DNA of 64,000 nt from Halicephalobus mephisto (lineage: Eukaryota > Nematoda > Chromadorea > Rhabditida > Panagrolaimidae). Position numbers and translations under genes: made by a program. The DNA is taken from NCBI GenBank assembly GCA_009193035.1, contig SWDT01000001.1:2356001-2420000 (forward strand). The letters are read 5' to 3'. The notes beneath the pieces were generated by a model. The model had not been told where the DNA came from. It did not search any database and was given only the letters and a program-made list of their open reading frames with translations. Below, piece after piece: positions 1-10,407 of this stretch (position 1 is the first letter of the stretch; each line of letters begins with the position of its first letter).

Positions 1-2
1 TT

Positions 3-1997
3 GTTGAAAATTGGAAAACAAATGGACGGAGCTATCTTCAAAGACTATTTGATAGAAATAAGCAATTACCCCCTATGGGATTCTCCATTTTGGTTGGAGA
101 AAACAGCCTTATATTCTATTACCGAAAAGTTCTAACAGCAAGTAAATCATTAGCAGTTCAGGCTGCTACTGATGCTATCTCAACAACTCCAGGGATAATC
201 AAAACAACAATAGGGGTTCAAAAAGTATCTGATATTTTTTCCAACGACGACGACAATAACAAGTATGAAAGTACTGTCCTTTACATCATTATGGCTTTTC
301 TCTCTTCTGTGACTTTTCCAGTGATATTCTCTCCGGTAATCTTTCTATACATAACCGAAAGACATCGAGGAAGTCTTCATCTCTACAAATTGACTCAAAT
401 GTCGCAATTCACCTACTGGTTAGTCGCATATTTGACTGACTTTGTTATTAGTTTCTTATGGATCATACTGCTACTGGTTCTATTATTCGGGTTCCAGATC
501 TTCTCCATGTCTTGTTTCCCCGGGTACCTAATTGCAGTTTGTGCGGTCTCATTTGCTTTGTTGTCCCAAGCCTACTTTATCACTTTCCTCTTCGGGAACC
601 CGAACACAGCTCTTGCTGTTTTGACGGTCTACAACATCGTCGTTGGATTTGTCCTCTATGGACTGACGGATTTGTTGTCGAAAAGTCTCCAGGGGTTGTA
701 TGGTGTGATCACCGATGCATTATTCCCTATGAAGTCGTTGATCCAAGTAATATTGACGATGGTTGATTGGTGTCTTTCGAAACACCAACTAGATCTCGGC
801 GATGACTATGAAGTCAAACCAGGGAAACTTTTCAGTACTTGTGCAAATATGAATGACTTTTGTTCTGGATGGGCCATTTATGCTTCCGTCGTCTTCGGAT
901 TTGTCTATATGGGACTCATGGTCCTGATGACCTTATTCCGGAGTTTCATGATGAAATTAAATGCAAATCCACCTGCTTACGGCGTCCCGAACGAAGACCC
1001 TGATGTCACTGCTGAGAGAAACAAAGTAGAAAAGTCAGACTTTGGATTCTTTGCTGTTAGCACTCTTCACCTAAGAAAAGCTTACAAAAACGGGGTTCTA
1101 GCTGTAAGGGACTTGACATTAGGAATCCCTAAAGGAGAGTGTTTTGGATTACTCGGAGTCAACGGAGCCGGAAAGTCCACTACTTTCAATATGCTTACTG
1201 GAGTATTGAGACCTTCATCTGGCATAGGCTACGTCGGGAAAGTGAGAATCGACGGACAAGCCAAATTCGGATTCTGTCCTCAACATGACACTGTACTTGG
1301 TGATTTAACAGTAATGGAAACTATGATGCTGTTCGCTCATCTAAACGGACTCCAAAACAGTCAGAGATGTATTCAACTCATTCTTGAAGCTTTACAAATG
1401 TCTCAAAAATCGAAAAACCTCGTCAAAAAGTGTTCTGGAGGTGAAAGAAGGAGATTGTCTATTGCGGTCGCTTTGATCACGAACTGCGATGTCATAATGT
1501 TGGATGAACCAACTGCCGGAGTCGATCCACGGACTAGAAGACATGTTTGGGACATTCTGATTGCAATGAGACATGTCGGGACCTCACAGATTCTTTCCTC
1601 ACACTCCATGGAAGAATGTGAAGCTCTCTGCACGAGAATCGGGTTTTTGAACAAAGGAGAGCTTCTGGGGATTGGAACTAGTCAACATTTAAAGACCAGA
1701 TTCGGAAACAATTATATGTTAACCCTAACACTGAAAGCTGCAGATGAAAATCTCACTAAGGCCTTAGATGAAGCAGTTCAACGAGAATTTCATGGAGTTC
1801 CGATGACTTCTGGTTTCCACACAATAACTCTCTCGTGGACAGTTCCAAAAGTTGCGGGAGTCCTCTGGTCCACCATCTACCATCATTTGGTTACTTTTGT
1901 GGATCGATGGAGAACTCCAGAAGGAGACCTGGCGATTGTTGACTTTGCTTTAATTGAATCAAGTTTAGAACAAGTCTTTGTTGCCTTTTCTCGATGA
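3..1997 (+). CDS. ABCA-family ABC transporter, 3' part (5' end outside window)
   Basis: The frame is open from the first base of the window, so this is the C-terminal 664 residues of a longer protein; the ATG at 75 is internal. It reads as one exon. The visible part has a membrane half with about five to six hydrophobic helices (roughly residues 85-330), then one nucleotide-binding domain: Walker A GVNGAGKST at about 385, Q-loop FCPQHD near 424, signature CSGGERRRLS near 477, Walker B VIMLDEPTAGVD near 497 and H-loop SSHSMEE near 532. The signature CSGGERRR and the closing LEQVFVAFSR are typical of the second half of ABCA full transporters, which move lipids across membranes (C. elegans ced-7 and abt genes are the relatives). 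A possible polyadenylation signal, AATAAA, lies at 2003-2008, six bases after the stop. The exact paralogue cannot be named from this half. Confidence 0.93.
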   Translation, partial: VENWKTNGRSYLQRLFDRNKQLPPMGFSILVGENSLIFYYRKVLTASKSLAVQAATDAISTTPGIIKTTIGVQKVSDIFSNDDDNNKYESTVLYIIMAFLSSVTFPVIFSPVIFLYITERHRGSLHLYKLTQMSQFTYWLVAYLTDFVISFLWIILLLVLLFGFQIFSMSCFPGYLIAVCAVSFALLSQAYFITFLFGNPNTALAVLTVYNIVVGFVLYGLTDLLSKSLQGLYGVITDALFPMKSLIQVILTMVDWCLSKHQLDLGDDYEVKPGKLFSTCANMNDFCSGWAIYASVVFGFVYMGLMVLMTLFRSFMMKLNANPPAYGVPNEDPDVTAERNKVEKSDFGFFAVSTLHLRKAYKNGVLAVRDLTLGIPKGECFGLLGVNGAGKSTTFNMLTGVLRPSSGIGYVGKVRIDGQAKFGFCPQHDTVLGDLTVMETMMLFAHLNGLQNSQRCIQLILEALQMSQKSKNLVKKCSGGERRRLSIAVALITNCDVIMLDEPTAGVDPRTRRHVWDILIAMRHVGTSQILSSHSMEECEALCTRIGFLNKGELLGIGTSQHLKTRFGNNYMLTLTLKAADENLTKALDEAVQREFHGVPMTSGFHTITLSWTVPKVAGVLWSTIYHHLVTFVDRWRTPEGDLAIVDFALIESSLEQVFVAFSR

Positions 1998-2008
1998 ATT
2001 TAAATAAA

Positions 2009-2406
2009 CTTTTATACTATTTTCCACAGGAATGAGGAAGGAATTAGCACCAACCTCGTCAAGGGCCCACTTGAACTCTATTTTTGACTTTTAGTTCTTC
2101 AGCTTCAATCTCACCAAAAAAAGAAACAATTCAAGTTTCAGACAAAAAGGAATGTTCACTACAAGATTGTTGTTGGTATTAATGGAAAATCTGTCCCGCT
2201 TTGCACTTTCCTCGATTCAAAGCCGGATAAATAAATGTAATGCAAACATCACGCAAAACTCGGGGTTGAAGAGGTTCTACTCTGGTCATTCAATGTTCTA
2301 GACTGATCTTGACCAGAAGAGCGAAACGAACAAGCAAGGAACTAAAAGACTTGCGTATTGCTGAACTTCTACCTGATTTGGAGACTAGAAAATCAAATAT
2401 TACGTA
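2009..2406. other. intergenic, between ABC transporter and Kazal gene
   Basis: About 400 bases without a supported gene. A short open stretch around 2120-2231 reads FKFQTKRNVHYKIVVGINGK and then runs to a stop. It follows possible acceptor AGs but has no convincing start or partner exon. The next gene's signal-peptide exon begins at 2407. Confidence 0.5.
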
Positions 2407-4080
2407 ATGTTTGGACTAAATTTGAGCTTAGGAGTAATTACCTTCTGTAGCTTTATTTTGTAAGTTTATTAGGCTATTTCGTCCTTCAAAACTGATTTTC
2501 AGAAATAGTTACGGGTTGAATTTTACTCTAGCTGGAAAATGTTCTTGTCCGATGAAGATAGAACCTGTGTGTGGATCTGTAGGAGGTCTACAATATACTT
2601 TTATGAATGAATGTGTCCTTAATTGCACGAAAAATAGCAAACCAGGTAAAGGTCGTTTTGCATAATTAAATTCAAAAAGCATGAGGGCAATTGCTTTGCT
2701 TAAGGTAATTTGTTGACATCAGTCATATGTTAATTTGAACCTTTAAGAGAATAAATTTGAATTTGTAGTCTAGTTTTACTAAAGTTTTCTGAAGCGAAAT
2801 ATTTTAGAAAATCCGTTAATTTAGGCTCTTTTTTCGCTTCTGATTACTCTTACGGAAAATAATTGAAAAGCTGTAAGTAGAAGAACAAGTTTATTTAGTC
2901 ACAAAAAGGAATTATTGAAGTTAGTAAAGTAAGATGAACAATGAGTTCTTTAAAAAGAGAATTATGAAGCTCAGTTATCAGACGAAGGATATGCTTGATC
3001 TCTTTAATGTGTGATATATGAAATTACTCATATTTATTTAATTTTTCCACTGAAGAAAGACATTTATCAATTCATGACCCTTGATCTGGCTCATATTTTC
3101 CTTTAAAATCTAGTTATATGAGATTCTTCTGAAATAAATTTATTTTATAGTAAATTCACTTGCAATAGCGGAATAAAACAGGAAAAAAACAATTTGAACC
3201 ATAAATTTCCGACATTGAATTTCATTTCCTTGTTGAGTTCGTTTTAACATAAATTTTTACCCACGCTCGAGAAAGAGTTTGTCATAGTAGTTAAGGGTTT
3301 CGTTATGGGAGTTCATGTCATGCTTCATAACAAGCAAGGATGAATAATAAATTCCGAATAGATGTCCGATACACTAGAAATAAAACTATAGCTCATATTA
3401 AAAGAGAAGAGTAATAATACTTTTTCTTGCTAGATGTCCATTATCTCTATGAAGGTGTTTGCTGTCGACTATCTCCTACTTGTGGAGCTTATGAGTCTCC
3501 TGTCTGTGACCAGTTTGGAAAGGTAATACACTTTTACAACTTCTGTATCTGAAGTCATTCTAGGTGTACGAAAACCAATGTCTCTTTAATCAAGCCCAAT
3601 GTGTTTATCTTCGACAGCAAAAACTTCATCTCAAATTGGATATGAATAGCCCAAATTGTCGTTGTGTCCAACAATGTCACAATGCTAAGAAAGAGCTACT
3701 CTGCGATACTGCAGGATTCACACACAATAATTTATGTAGTTTTATGAATGCAAAATGCATCTCTAAATTGGTGTAAGTGTTGCTTATATTTTAATTGAAT
3801 TAGAAAGGATTTCCCAATTTTCAGCCATGGTGAGGACCTTCAAATTGACTATATGGGACCTTGTTGCAAAGACCTTTGTACCAAGAACTACAGTATAGCT
3901 GTGCCTGTTTGTGATTCGGAAAACCGGACCCATCCAAGTCTTTGTTCTTTCATGAAATACCGCTGTGAGATGAAGCAGCGGTTTGCGAAAAACACCAACT
4001 TTGGTTTTAAATCCTTTGGAGCTTGCAAAGTCCGCCAGTTCACACGATATTCGCCTAATATTAGTAACAATGTTATTTAA
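2407..4080 (+). CDS. Secreted multi-unit Kazal-like protein (putative serine protease inhibitor)
   Basis: Model: exons 2407-2459, 2503-2645, 3434-3522, 3564-3772 and 3825-4080, giving 249 residues with every junction in phase. Exon 1 plus the start of exon 2 encodes a hydrophobic signal peptide (MFGLNLSLGVITFCSFILNS). Four cysteine-rich units follow. Each has the Kazal-type core, in which PVC is followed by about ten residues and then C with a short helix and another C: CSCPMKIEPVCGS...NECVLNC; SPVCDQFGKVYENQCLFNQAQC; CRCVQQC...LLCDT...NNLCSFMNAKC; CCKDLC...VPVCDSENRTHPSLCSFMKYRC. Kazal modules normally inhibit extracellular serine proteases or occur in matrix proteins. No reactive-site loop can be assigned with confidence, so inhibition is an inference. 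The 788-base intron 2 could hide a further exon. The short basic tail after the last cysteine has no recognisable domain. Confidence 0.8.
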
Positions 4081-7000
4081 CTTTTTAAATTGTTAATGAA
4101 GGGAAATTCTGGAAATGCCCAATTTGGAAATTTGGAACATGGAGAGTTTAAAGTTCTCCAGAAACAGTGCGGAAACAATTTTTGTTTTAATTGCATTAAA
4201 ACAAGCTGTCACGAAACGCGGAATGAACTCCCATCGTGAAATCCATGATAAATCTGTTCATGTTCAAGAGGATGTGGAAATTCGTGCTAAAACTAACCTT
4301 GGAGGAAATATACACTCAATCTAAAAAAGTTCTTGATGGAGGTTGTTATTCTGGTTTTCTACTAGTAATTACAACGTTCTTTTTGTGGGGTAAACTTATT
4401 ATAGAAGGATTTCTTCAACCAAGTTCTGGAGGAAACCGTGGCGAATCTTACGATATGAGGAAAATCGACATGGATAATTCCATTGCCAAATTTATCCAAT
4501 GTGAGAAGAATTACTTCCAGAGTGGTCCCACACGCCCAATTTTATTTATGATCCAATTCCCCCACTCAAAGACTAGTTTTCTCGAATTTTCCCGTCTTGG
4601 TTTTCATTTCATTCCCCCACATTTTGGAATTTGACTTGGAGTATTTTCTGGGACCGTCAGAATCAAGTGTCACCTCCCTTTGTCTCTCAAAGCATCTACT
4701 TTCTGGAAAGCACCATTATTTAAATCGTGGCGTACTCATCTTATTCTTTGCCGAGACAAGTATCAATTTTCTTGACTTTTAAATTTCCGAAAAGCCTCAT
4801 CTTAGTTACTTACATATTTTCGTTCCTATGGTGTTGACAGCTTTATGATGAGGATAAGCTGATGATGATAAAACCTCCTGTCTTATACATTCGTCTGGCC
4901 AGAAACAGCTATCTTGGCTCTGCGCAAATGACAAACTCTTTTTTTATTTTCAGCAATTATCTTCCCTTTCATTCATAGGCTGTCGTTTCCAGTTGTTCAA
5001 GTTCTAAAATGAATTCTTGTTTTTCTGATAAATCAGAAACCTTTCAGTATTGATAGCCTTGTCATGAATGAGATGAAGATGGTTCCCCGAACAAGAGCGG
5101 TTATTCCCACGCGGCTCATCTTCTCAACTTTTTACGAGTTTGCAAACCCAGACTGGCTCCCGAAACTTTGAGCCTGCTTCAATTTTCAAATTTTTTTTGA
5201 TAGAAAAATTTCAATTTACTCTCTATTTTATATCTAAAAGAAAAATTTCTTTTACTTTTTTAATTGCCTTCAGCTGTCAGTCATTTCCGACAGATAACTC
5301 AGCAATAAGACAAATTTCTACAGTGAGATACTATCTTTAATTTCTTTTGAATTAATAAGGAAGTTTCTGCCATTAAATATGACTAGATTTATGATTTTGC
5401 CAAAAACAAGAAACGAGAAGCCAGCACATCAAAAAGAGGTCCTTTTCCGCTGTTGTATTGATATTTCATTAGCTCTCAACACGGACACGTCCAAGAGGCT
5501 TTTCTGCAGCTGTTCTTCACCTACAAGATGAGCTAAAACTTTTCATTGACATGATCATTGAACGAAAATAAGATAATTCTCGAATCGATCAGTCAGTTCT
5601 TGAAAATATCAAATTACATTTCAGGAATTATTTCAGTTTCTTTGTTACATGAGAAGATTCTGGAATTCTTATCGTGTTTTTCATCTAAAAACGTCCATCT
5701 CGGATCTCCTTTTGGAGTTTTTTCTAAACATTTTGTTCTAATGAATTTTGGCAACTTTTTATTGTAAACTTTTTGACAACCCATATAGGCGTTTTATTTC
5801 TTTTGGAAATGCATGAGAAGGAAGGAAATCCAGGTCTATGCATTTTTCAAATCCGTGAATTGTACCTTTGTTTTTTGGTTTCTTCTAGAAGGGAAAATAG
5901 AAGGCTGTTTCCGAAAGCAATCTTCAAGTTTCCATTTGTCTTCGGACAAGCAGACAATTTATTTCAACTCTCTTCCAAGCTGACATTGAATTATTCGTGA
6001 TTTGTGAGATCTACAACAGTTGTTGTTTAAAAATATCTCCACGCATCCTCATTAGTTGCTCTTCTTCCTTCCTTTGAGTTCTAATTTTATTTGATATGTT
6101 CATTATTTCCCTTTTGTAAATCTAGAATGTTTACAAGCTCTGTATTTTTTGGACGTTCAGGCTTTTTGCTAATACCAAAGTTATTCAGCCAACCCAATTT
6201 TACGCTGGTCTGGCAGTTGTCCAGAGGAGAAAATCCATTCTTTTCCCCGAAAATTCTGGCTTCTGTTTCCACTTGATTGCGTAATCACTTCTTTCTGGGC
6301 AAAAACAATAGAAAGACTAATTATTCTAGCTGCCCTTGTGAGATCGACCTTGGTCTGGCCTTTACGGTTGTCAAGGAGTTCACGGCTTAATTAGCTCTCA
6401 TTTACTAATATTAAGTTCTTCGTTTTCAATTCCGGGAGATATCTGTGCCCTAGAGATCCTTTAGTTTCCGTTGTTTAGCAACCCAGTGTAGGAGAGGAGA
6501 AGAATGCCAGAAGAGTTTGTCCTGAATAAAGCGACTGAAAGCGACATAACCAGGCAAAGCTGGCTTTACGATGGCACTTTCTCTCTTCTGCCATTAACAA
6601 CGGTGCCAAACTCTGGATGTGGACCAGGTGACCTGTTGCATCCTTCCCTCCTCATTTTTTAATTCCAATGCAACACCCAGCATATTTGAATTCCCTTTTT
6701 GTCTTCAACTTTATGTACAGTAGAAACAAATAAAGGTCAATCTATCTAGAGCGCGAAACTAGATTATGTGTCAAATTCAGGTCATTTAAGAGGGATAAAA
6801 ATTATTTGGATGTTTTTCACTGGGCTTCTCCAGATTTGTCATTAGTTGCCATACTTTCCCCCATATGCCACCGTCATTAAGTGGTTTTAGTGTATTTTTT
6901 ACAGGATTATTTGTCTATAAGGATCGATCTTTGGTCTGTCATTATAATAGTTTCCATTTCTTTGAAAGTTATAATTCACTCAATTCTTAAGTTTACCATG

Positions 7001-7364
7001 ATGTTTTCAGCATTCTGAGAAAGCTGAAATTGTCGGAGGGAAATTCTCATAGATTAGTTAATTAATGGAAAAAGTTTGGTAGAGCTTCAAGACACGAAAG
7101 ATTTATTATTTCTGTAATTCTCCGACATTTAAACTTATTTGTTAATTCTACTTTGCCGCTTGCCAATCACGTGGTCGTTATTTACAAACTTGAACTATTG
7201 TTTTCCTTGCAGATTTATTTGTCGACGATTAAAGTTGAGAGAATCGTCGGAGATTTCGATTCAAGTTTTATAAGAAGAGTCATGAGTGTGCTTCGTTAAC
7301 GAACAGATTAGTGAACGTGTGGTCGAAGTTGATTATTGACCAAAAGTGATATTCCTTGGCGGAA
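4081..7364. other. long AT-rich stretch without a supported gene
   Basis: No open frame here shows family motifs, splice-consistent neighbours or a biased codon pattern. Small open frames occur on both strands, including mirror-image ones at 6087-6276, and are best read as chance. The stretch contains poly-T runs and AT-rich sequence typical of nematode intergenic DNA. The last few hundred bases (about 7000-7364) presumably hold the promoter of the next gene. Confidence 0.5.
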
Positions 7365-8068
7365 ATGGGTTGCATTGTCGTCAAAATCTGCGACCCCAGT
7401 CTCCCAGATTCGAGTATTAGGGATTTCTGGCATGTTAATGGAGTCATTGTCGACCCTACGACAACCCAAACGGATACCGGTAATACAACGGGTCGAGTTC
7501 AGAAGAGGCCAGCGGGTGTATTATACGTGTACAATGGTCGGCTGGTCTACCGAAAGAGGCATTGTAGTTGTACCAACAGCAATGTCAAAGAACTCCAATT
7601 CGATATTTGCGATATCCAGCATGTAAATAGCTACAATCAATTCACTTCTAACAGCGTAAGTTCAGATTAGAGTCAAGGCCATAGTCCTTCAAAGATACAG
7701 GACAATATTATTTACGGTCTGTAAAAAATTCCAATAATTAACTAGAATAGAGGGTTTTCTAGTGGCTCCAAATGATTGTGTCCAATGTAGCAATAACAAT
7801 TTAAAGTAACGGATATTTCAGAATGGAAAGACATATTCGCTCAGTGTATTAGACATCGTTGTAGCTGATGGTACAAATTCAATGCACGTCGGCTTCGTCA
7901 GTAGTAAAGCAGACGAGGTGAGATTATTTTACAAAAATGATATTTGTAAATTGAGTCTTTCAGATTGGCAGAAGATTAAAGGAAATTTGCATCAAACACA
8001 GACAAAAACCAAAAATTTACCAATTCAACTCCGTTGATGTAGATGGAGTAGAGATTGATCTTCCTTGA
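7365..8068 (+). CDS. Small protein with MGC N-terminus, family not recognised
   Basis: Model: exons 7365-7655, 7822-7917 and 7964-8068, all phase 0, 163 residues. The first ATG that fits is at 7365 (a TTG three codons earlier is in frame but not needed). The protein begins MGCIVVKICD. A Gly at position 2 followed by Cys fits N-myristoylation plus palmitoylation, which would tether it to membranes, but this is inference from ten residues. The middle part has alternating hydrophobic stretches (GVLYVYNGRLVYRKR, KTYSLSVLDIVVADG, SMHVGFVSSKADEIGRRLKE). These look like beta strands closed by a C-terminal helix, an outline compatible with a PH/PTB-type fold. No signal peptide or membrane helix. A polyadenylation signal AATAAA lies at 8092-8097. 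I do not recognise a family. Confidence 0.75.
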
Positions 8069-8411
8069 ACACTCCATAAAAATTCTATTTTAATAAAATT
8101 ATGCAAAAATGCCTGGTTTTTAATAAGGTGAGGATTTGGATTAAGGGGATAAATAAATTTATGGCTCATCTTGAAATTGGTATGTTGGACTAATTGACGG
8201 CTTGAATTTACTATTGAAAATCAGCATTACTCGTTCCTCCCCCTCGTTGAGTGAGGATTGAAGTCAACTAAGCGTAAAAATCACATAGCCTTATCAGACC
8301 AGCATCATGACAACCACTCATATCGATGGACGAGCGGGCGAGCGATTGACTTCAAACACGATCTTTTGCTTACTCATGCCTGTAAATACGACCTGAAAGT
8401 TGTCGAAATTT

Positions 8412-8753
8412 CTATTTTATCTTTATTTTCCCTTTAATCAGGATGTTTTCCTGGAATCTCTCAAATATCACCGGTCTAAGCTTCAACCAAAGCGTGCTGG
8501 CTATAATCCATCGTGTAAAAGCTGCTGCTTCCTCCATATATACACCTGAATTGCTGTAGTACGGCTTTCGAAACCAGCACTTATGGGAGCCGTCGGACCG
8601 TGTGAGAAATTCTGGACCAAGCAACAATGGTTTTTGACTTTTGTCTAATGTTTTTGTTTCCCCAAATGCCAAAACTCTTAAATTTTGATGGGTAGTCAAT
8701 TTGTCAAAAGAGTTGAAGTACTCATACTGTTCCTTGTCGGTTAAGCCTGGCAT
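8412..8753 (-). CDS. Possible single-exon gene, 113 residues, unknown function
   Basis: An uninterrupted frame from ATG at 8753 to a stop ending at 8412. The translation has balanced composition (MPGLTDKEQYEYFNSFDKLT at the start; CWFRKPYYSNSGVYMEEAAA in the middle) and does not look like random AT-rich sequence. No motif is recognised, and one moderately hydrophobic helix (FTRWIIASTLWLKLRPVIF) lies near the C terminus. The tail (ENILIKGKIKIK) is low-complexity and may be read-through past a real boundary, but no GT donor is present near it. It is convergent with the preceding small gene. It could be a chance frame. Confidence 0.45.
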   Translation of the reverse strand: MPGLTDKEQYEYFNSFDKLTTHQNLRVLAFGETKTLDKSQKPLLLGPEFLTRSDGSHKCWFRKPYYSNSGVYMEEAAAFTRWIIASTLWLKLRPVIFERFQENILIKGKIKIK

Positions 8754-9093
8754 TGTCTCTCAACTCTGATATTCCGTGTTTCCCACCCTTGGGAGTTGAA
8801 TGTATTAGCGTTGTTGCGAAAGTGTCCCGATCCATTCACTGCCGACGTTGGAAGACAAAAGGATAAAACACAACATCGGCTCCTCTGTCAGCTCCACCTC
8901 GGACGGTCATTATTTGTGTAAAAACATCTATCTATCTCTGTCTGGCTTTCGGCTTTCTTAGAAGAGCTGAAAGGAGAACGCCGTTCCCGGAGGACATATC
9001 CTCAGTTACTGGATTTGAGATAATGCGAGAATTTCAGATAGTCTTGGTTCTCCTTACCCGAGTTTTCTACGGACAAATGACACTGAAATTATA

Positions 9094-10151
9094 ATGAAAT
9101 GGACATTTCAACAATTCAATATGTTGTTCATGGGTATTTTTATTGTACTCTTTCACTTTGCTCTAGGAGATCAGTCGAGAGATTTTGTTTGTTACAAAGG
9201 TATTCAGAAGATGTTCTCTTATTTCTCTTAATCCCAGATTTTACAGATTATTCGATAGCTGACAGACCTAAAGATCCCCTTCAAAAAACTTCACAAATAT
9301 TTGGCCGGAAGTGTGGCTGTCAGGATGGTTGGAAAGATACCTTTTGTGAAAATCTCGGGAAATACTCCAAGATGAAATCACAGCACGCTCCTCAAGTCTG
9401 TATCTGTAGGTAGGTGTAGAAACTACTTATATATTTCCTCACGATTATCTCAATCTCAAATTATTGGTTTTAACTTATAATTGGATAACCAGATTTCGAG
9501 AGTCAAGTTACACTTATTTGTTTTATTTTAGAAAAATTCATGAGAAAGACAAGAACTGTGACCAATTTATGACAAGGTGTTTCCGAGAAAAAAATAAAGA
9601 CGATGGGACGTAAGTATTATAAATAGAATGAGAATTATTAATCATAACATTCCAGTTGTAAGTGTTGTTTTAATCAGCCAGATAACCACTGTGATCAAAT
9701 GGATTGCAAGAATATGAGTCCAGATTTCGGACTGAGCTCTGGGACTTCTTGTATCTGTCACGAACAGAAAAATTATCCCAAATATATCTGCGACAGAGAA
9801 GATTCTCGAGGTCTCGAGAAAAGTTACACAACCATGGATATATTTCCTAGCTGGAGAGCAATGGATAACACTGGGGACAAAAAAGGTTCCGAATCAAATG
9901 AAAAACAACAGGACCCCATCTTCTACAAGGCTATCTGGGAGCATATTCGGAACAGTAAAATCGTCTTTGTTTTTGCTCTAATCTTACTCATTGGAATTAT
10001 TGTTGCAATATGTTTTGGCTGCTTTGTGATATGTTCTGAACGGGCAAAAACAAGTAGGACGAATAGGCAGAAGCGGAAAGGCAGGCTAGAAACTGAGAAG
10101 AGACTTTTAGAAATTGCGAATCATCAAGATCCAGATCAGTATCTTCCTTAA
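9094..10151 (+). CDS. Cysteine-rich type I membrane protein, unknown function
   Basis: Model: exons 9094-9199, 9238-9409, 9532-9609 and 9656-10151, all in phase, 283 residues. The start at 9094 was chosen because it gives a clean signal peptide (MLFMGIFIVLFHFALGDQ). The ectodomain has about 17 cysteines in clusters (CGCQDGWKDTFCENLG, QVCICRKIHEKDKNCDQF, CKCCFNQPDNHCDQMDCK, SCICHEQKNYPKYICDRE). The C-x-C and C-x-x-C spacing resembles EGF or disulfide-stabilised repeats but fits no family I can name. A 26-residue hydrophobic segment (about residues 203-228, IVFVFALILLIGIIVAICFG and following) is followed by a basic cytoplasmic tail of about 45 residues rich in R/K/E. This suggests a surface receptor or adhesion molecule; the role is unknown. 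Confidence 0.72.
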
Positions 10152-10407
10152 TAATCCCGATGGCGATTACAGAACAAATAGCTCAAACTACCCTAAAATT
10201 ACTTTTTTGATTTCTGAAAATGCTTTTTTTAAGCTCGTATATATTATTAATAATGTGTGCATAATCATTCTGAATATAATTCAAAATTCCTTCAGTTGCA
10301 TTTTGAGGCAAATTTATCAACTAAAATGTTAATCATTCGGGATTCCAATTTCCTGATATAAAGTGCATAATAGATTAATACACGCATCGATAACAACGAA
10401 GGTCGAT

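Noticed and set aside
4115..4634. Frames right after the Kazal gene, one with a short cysteine-containing stretch
   Set aside because: A fifth Kazal unit was considered, but the cysteine pattern and frame do not hold and there are several stops.
6087..6276. Mirror-image open frames on both strands
   Set aside because: Almost identical coordinates on opposite strands with no motif indicate chance absence of stops.
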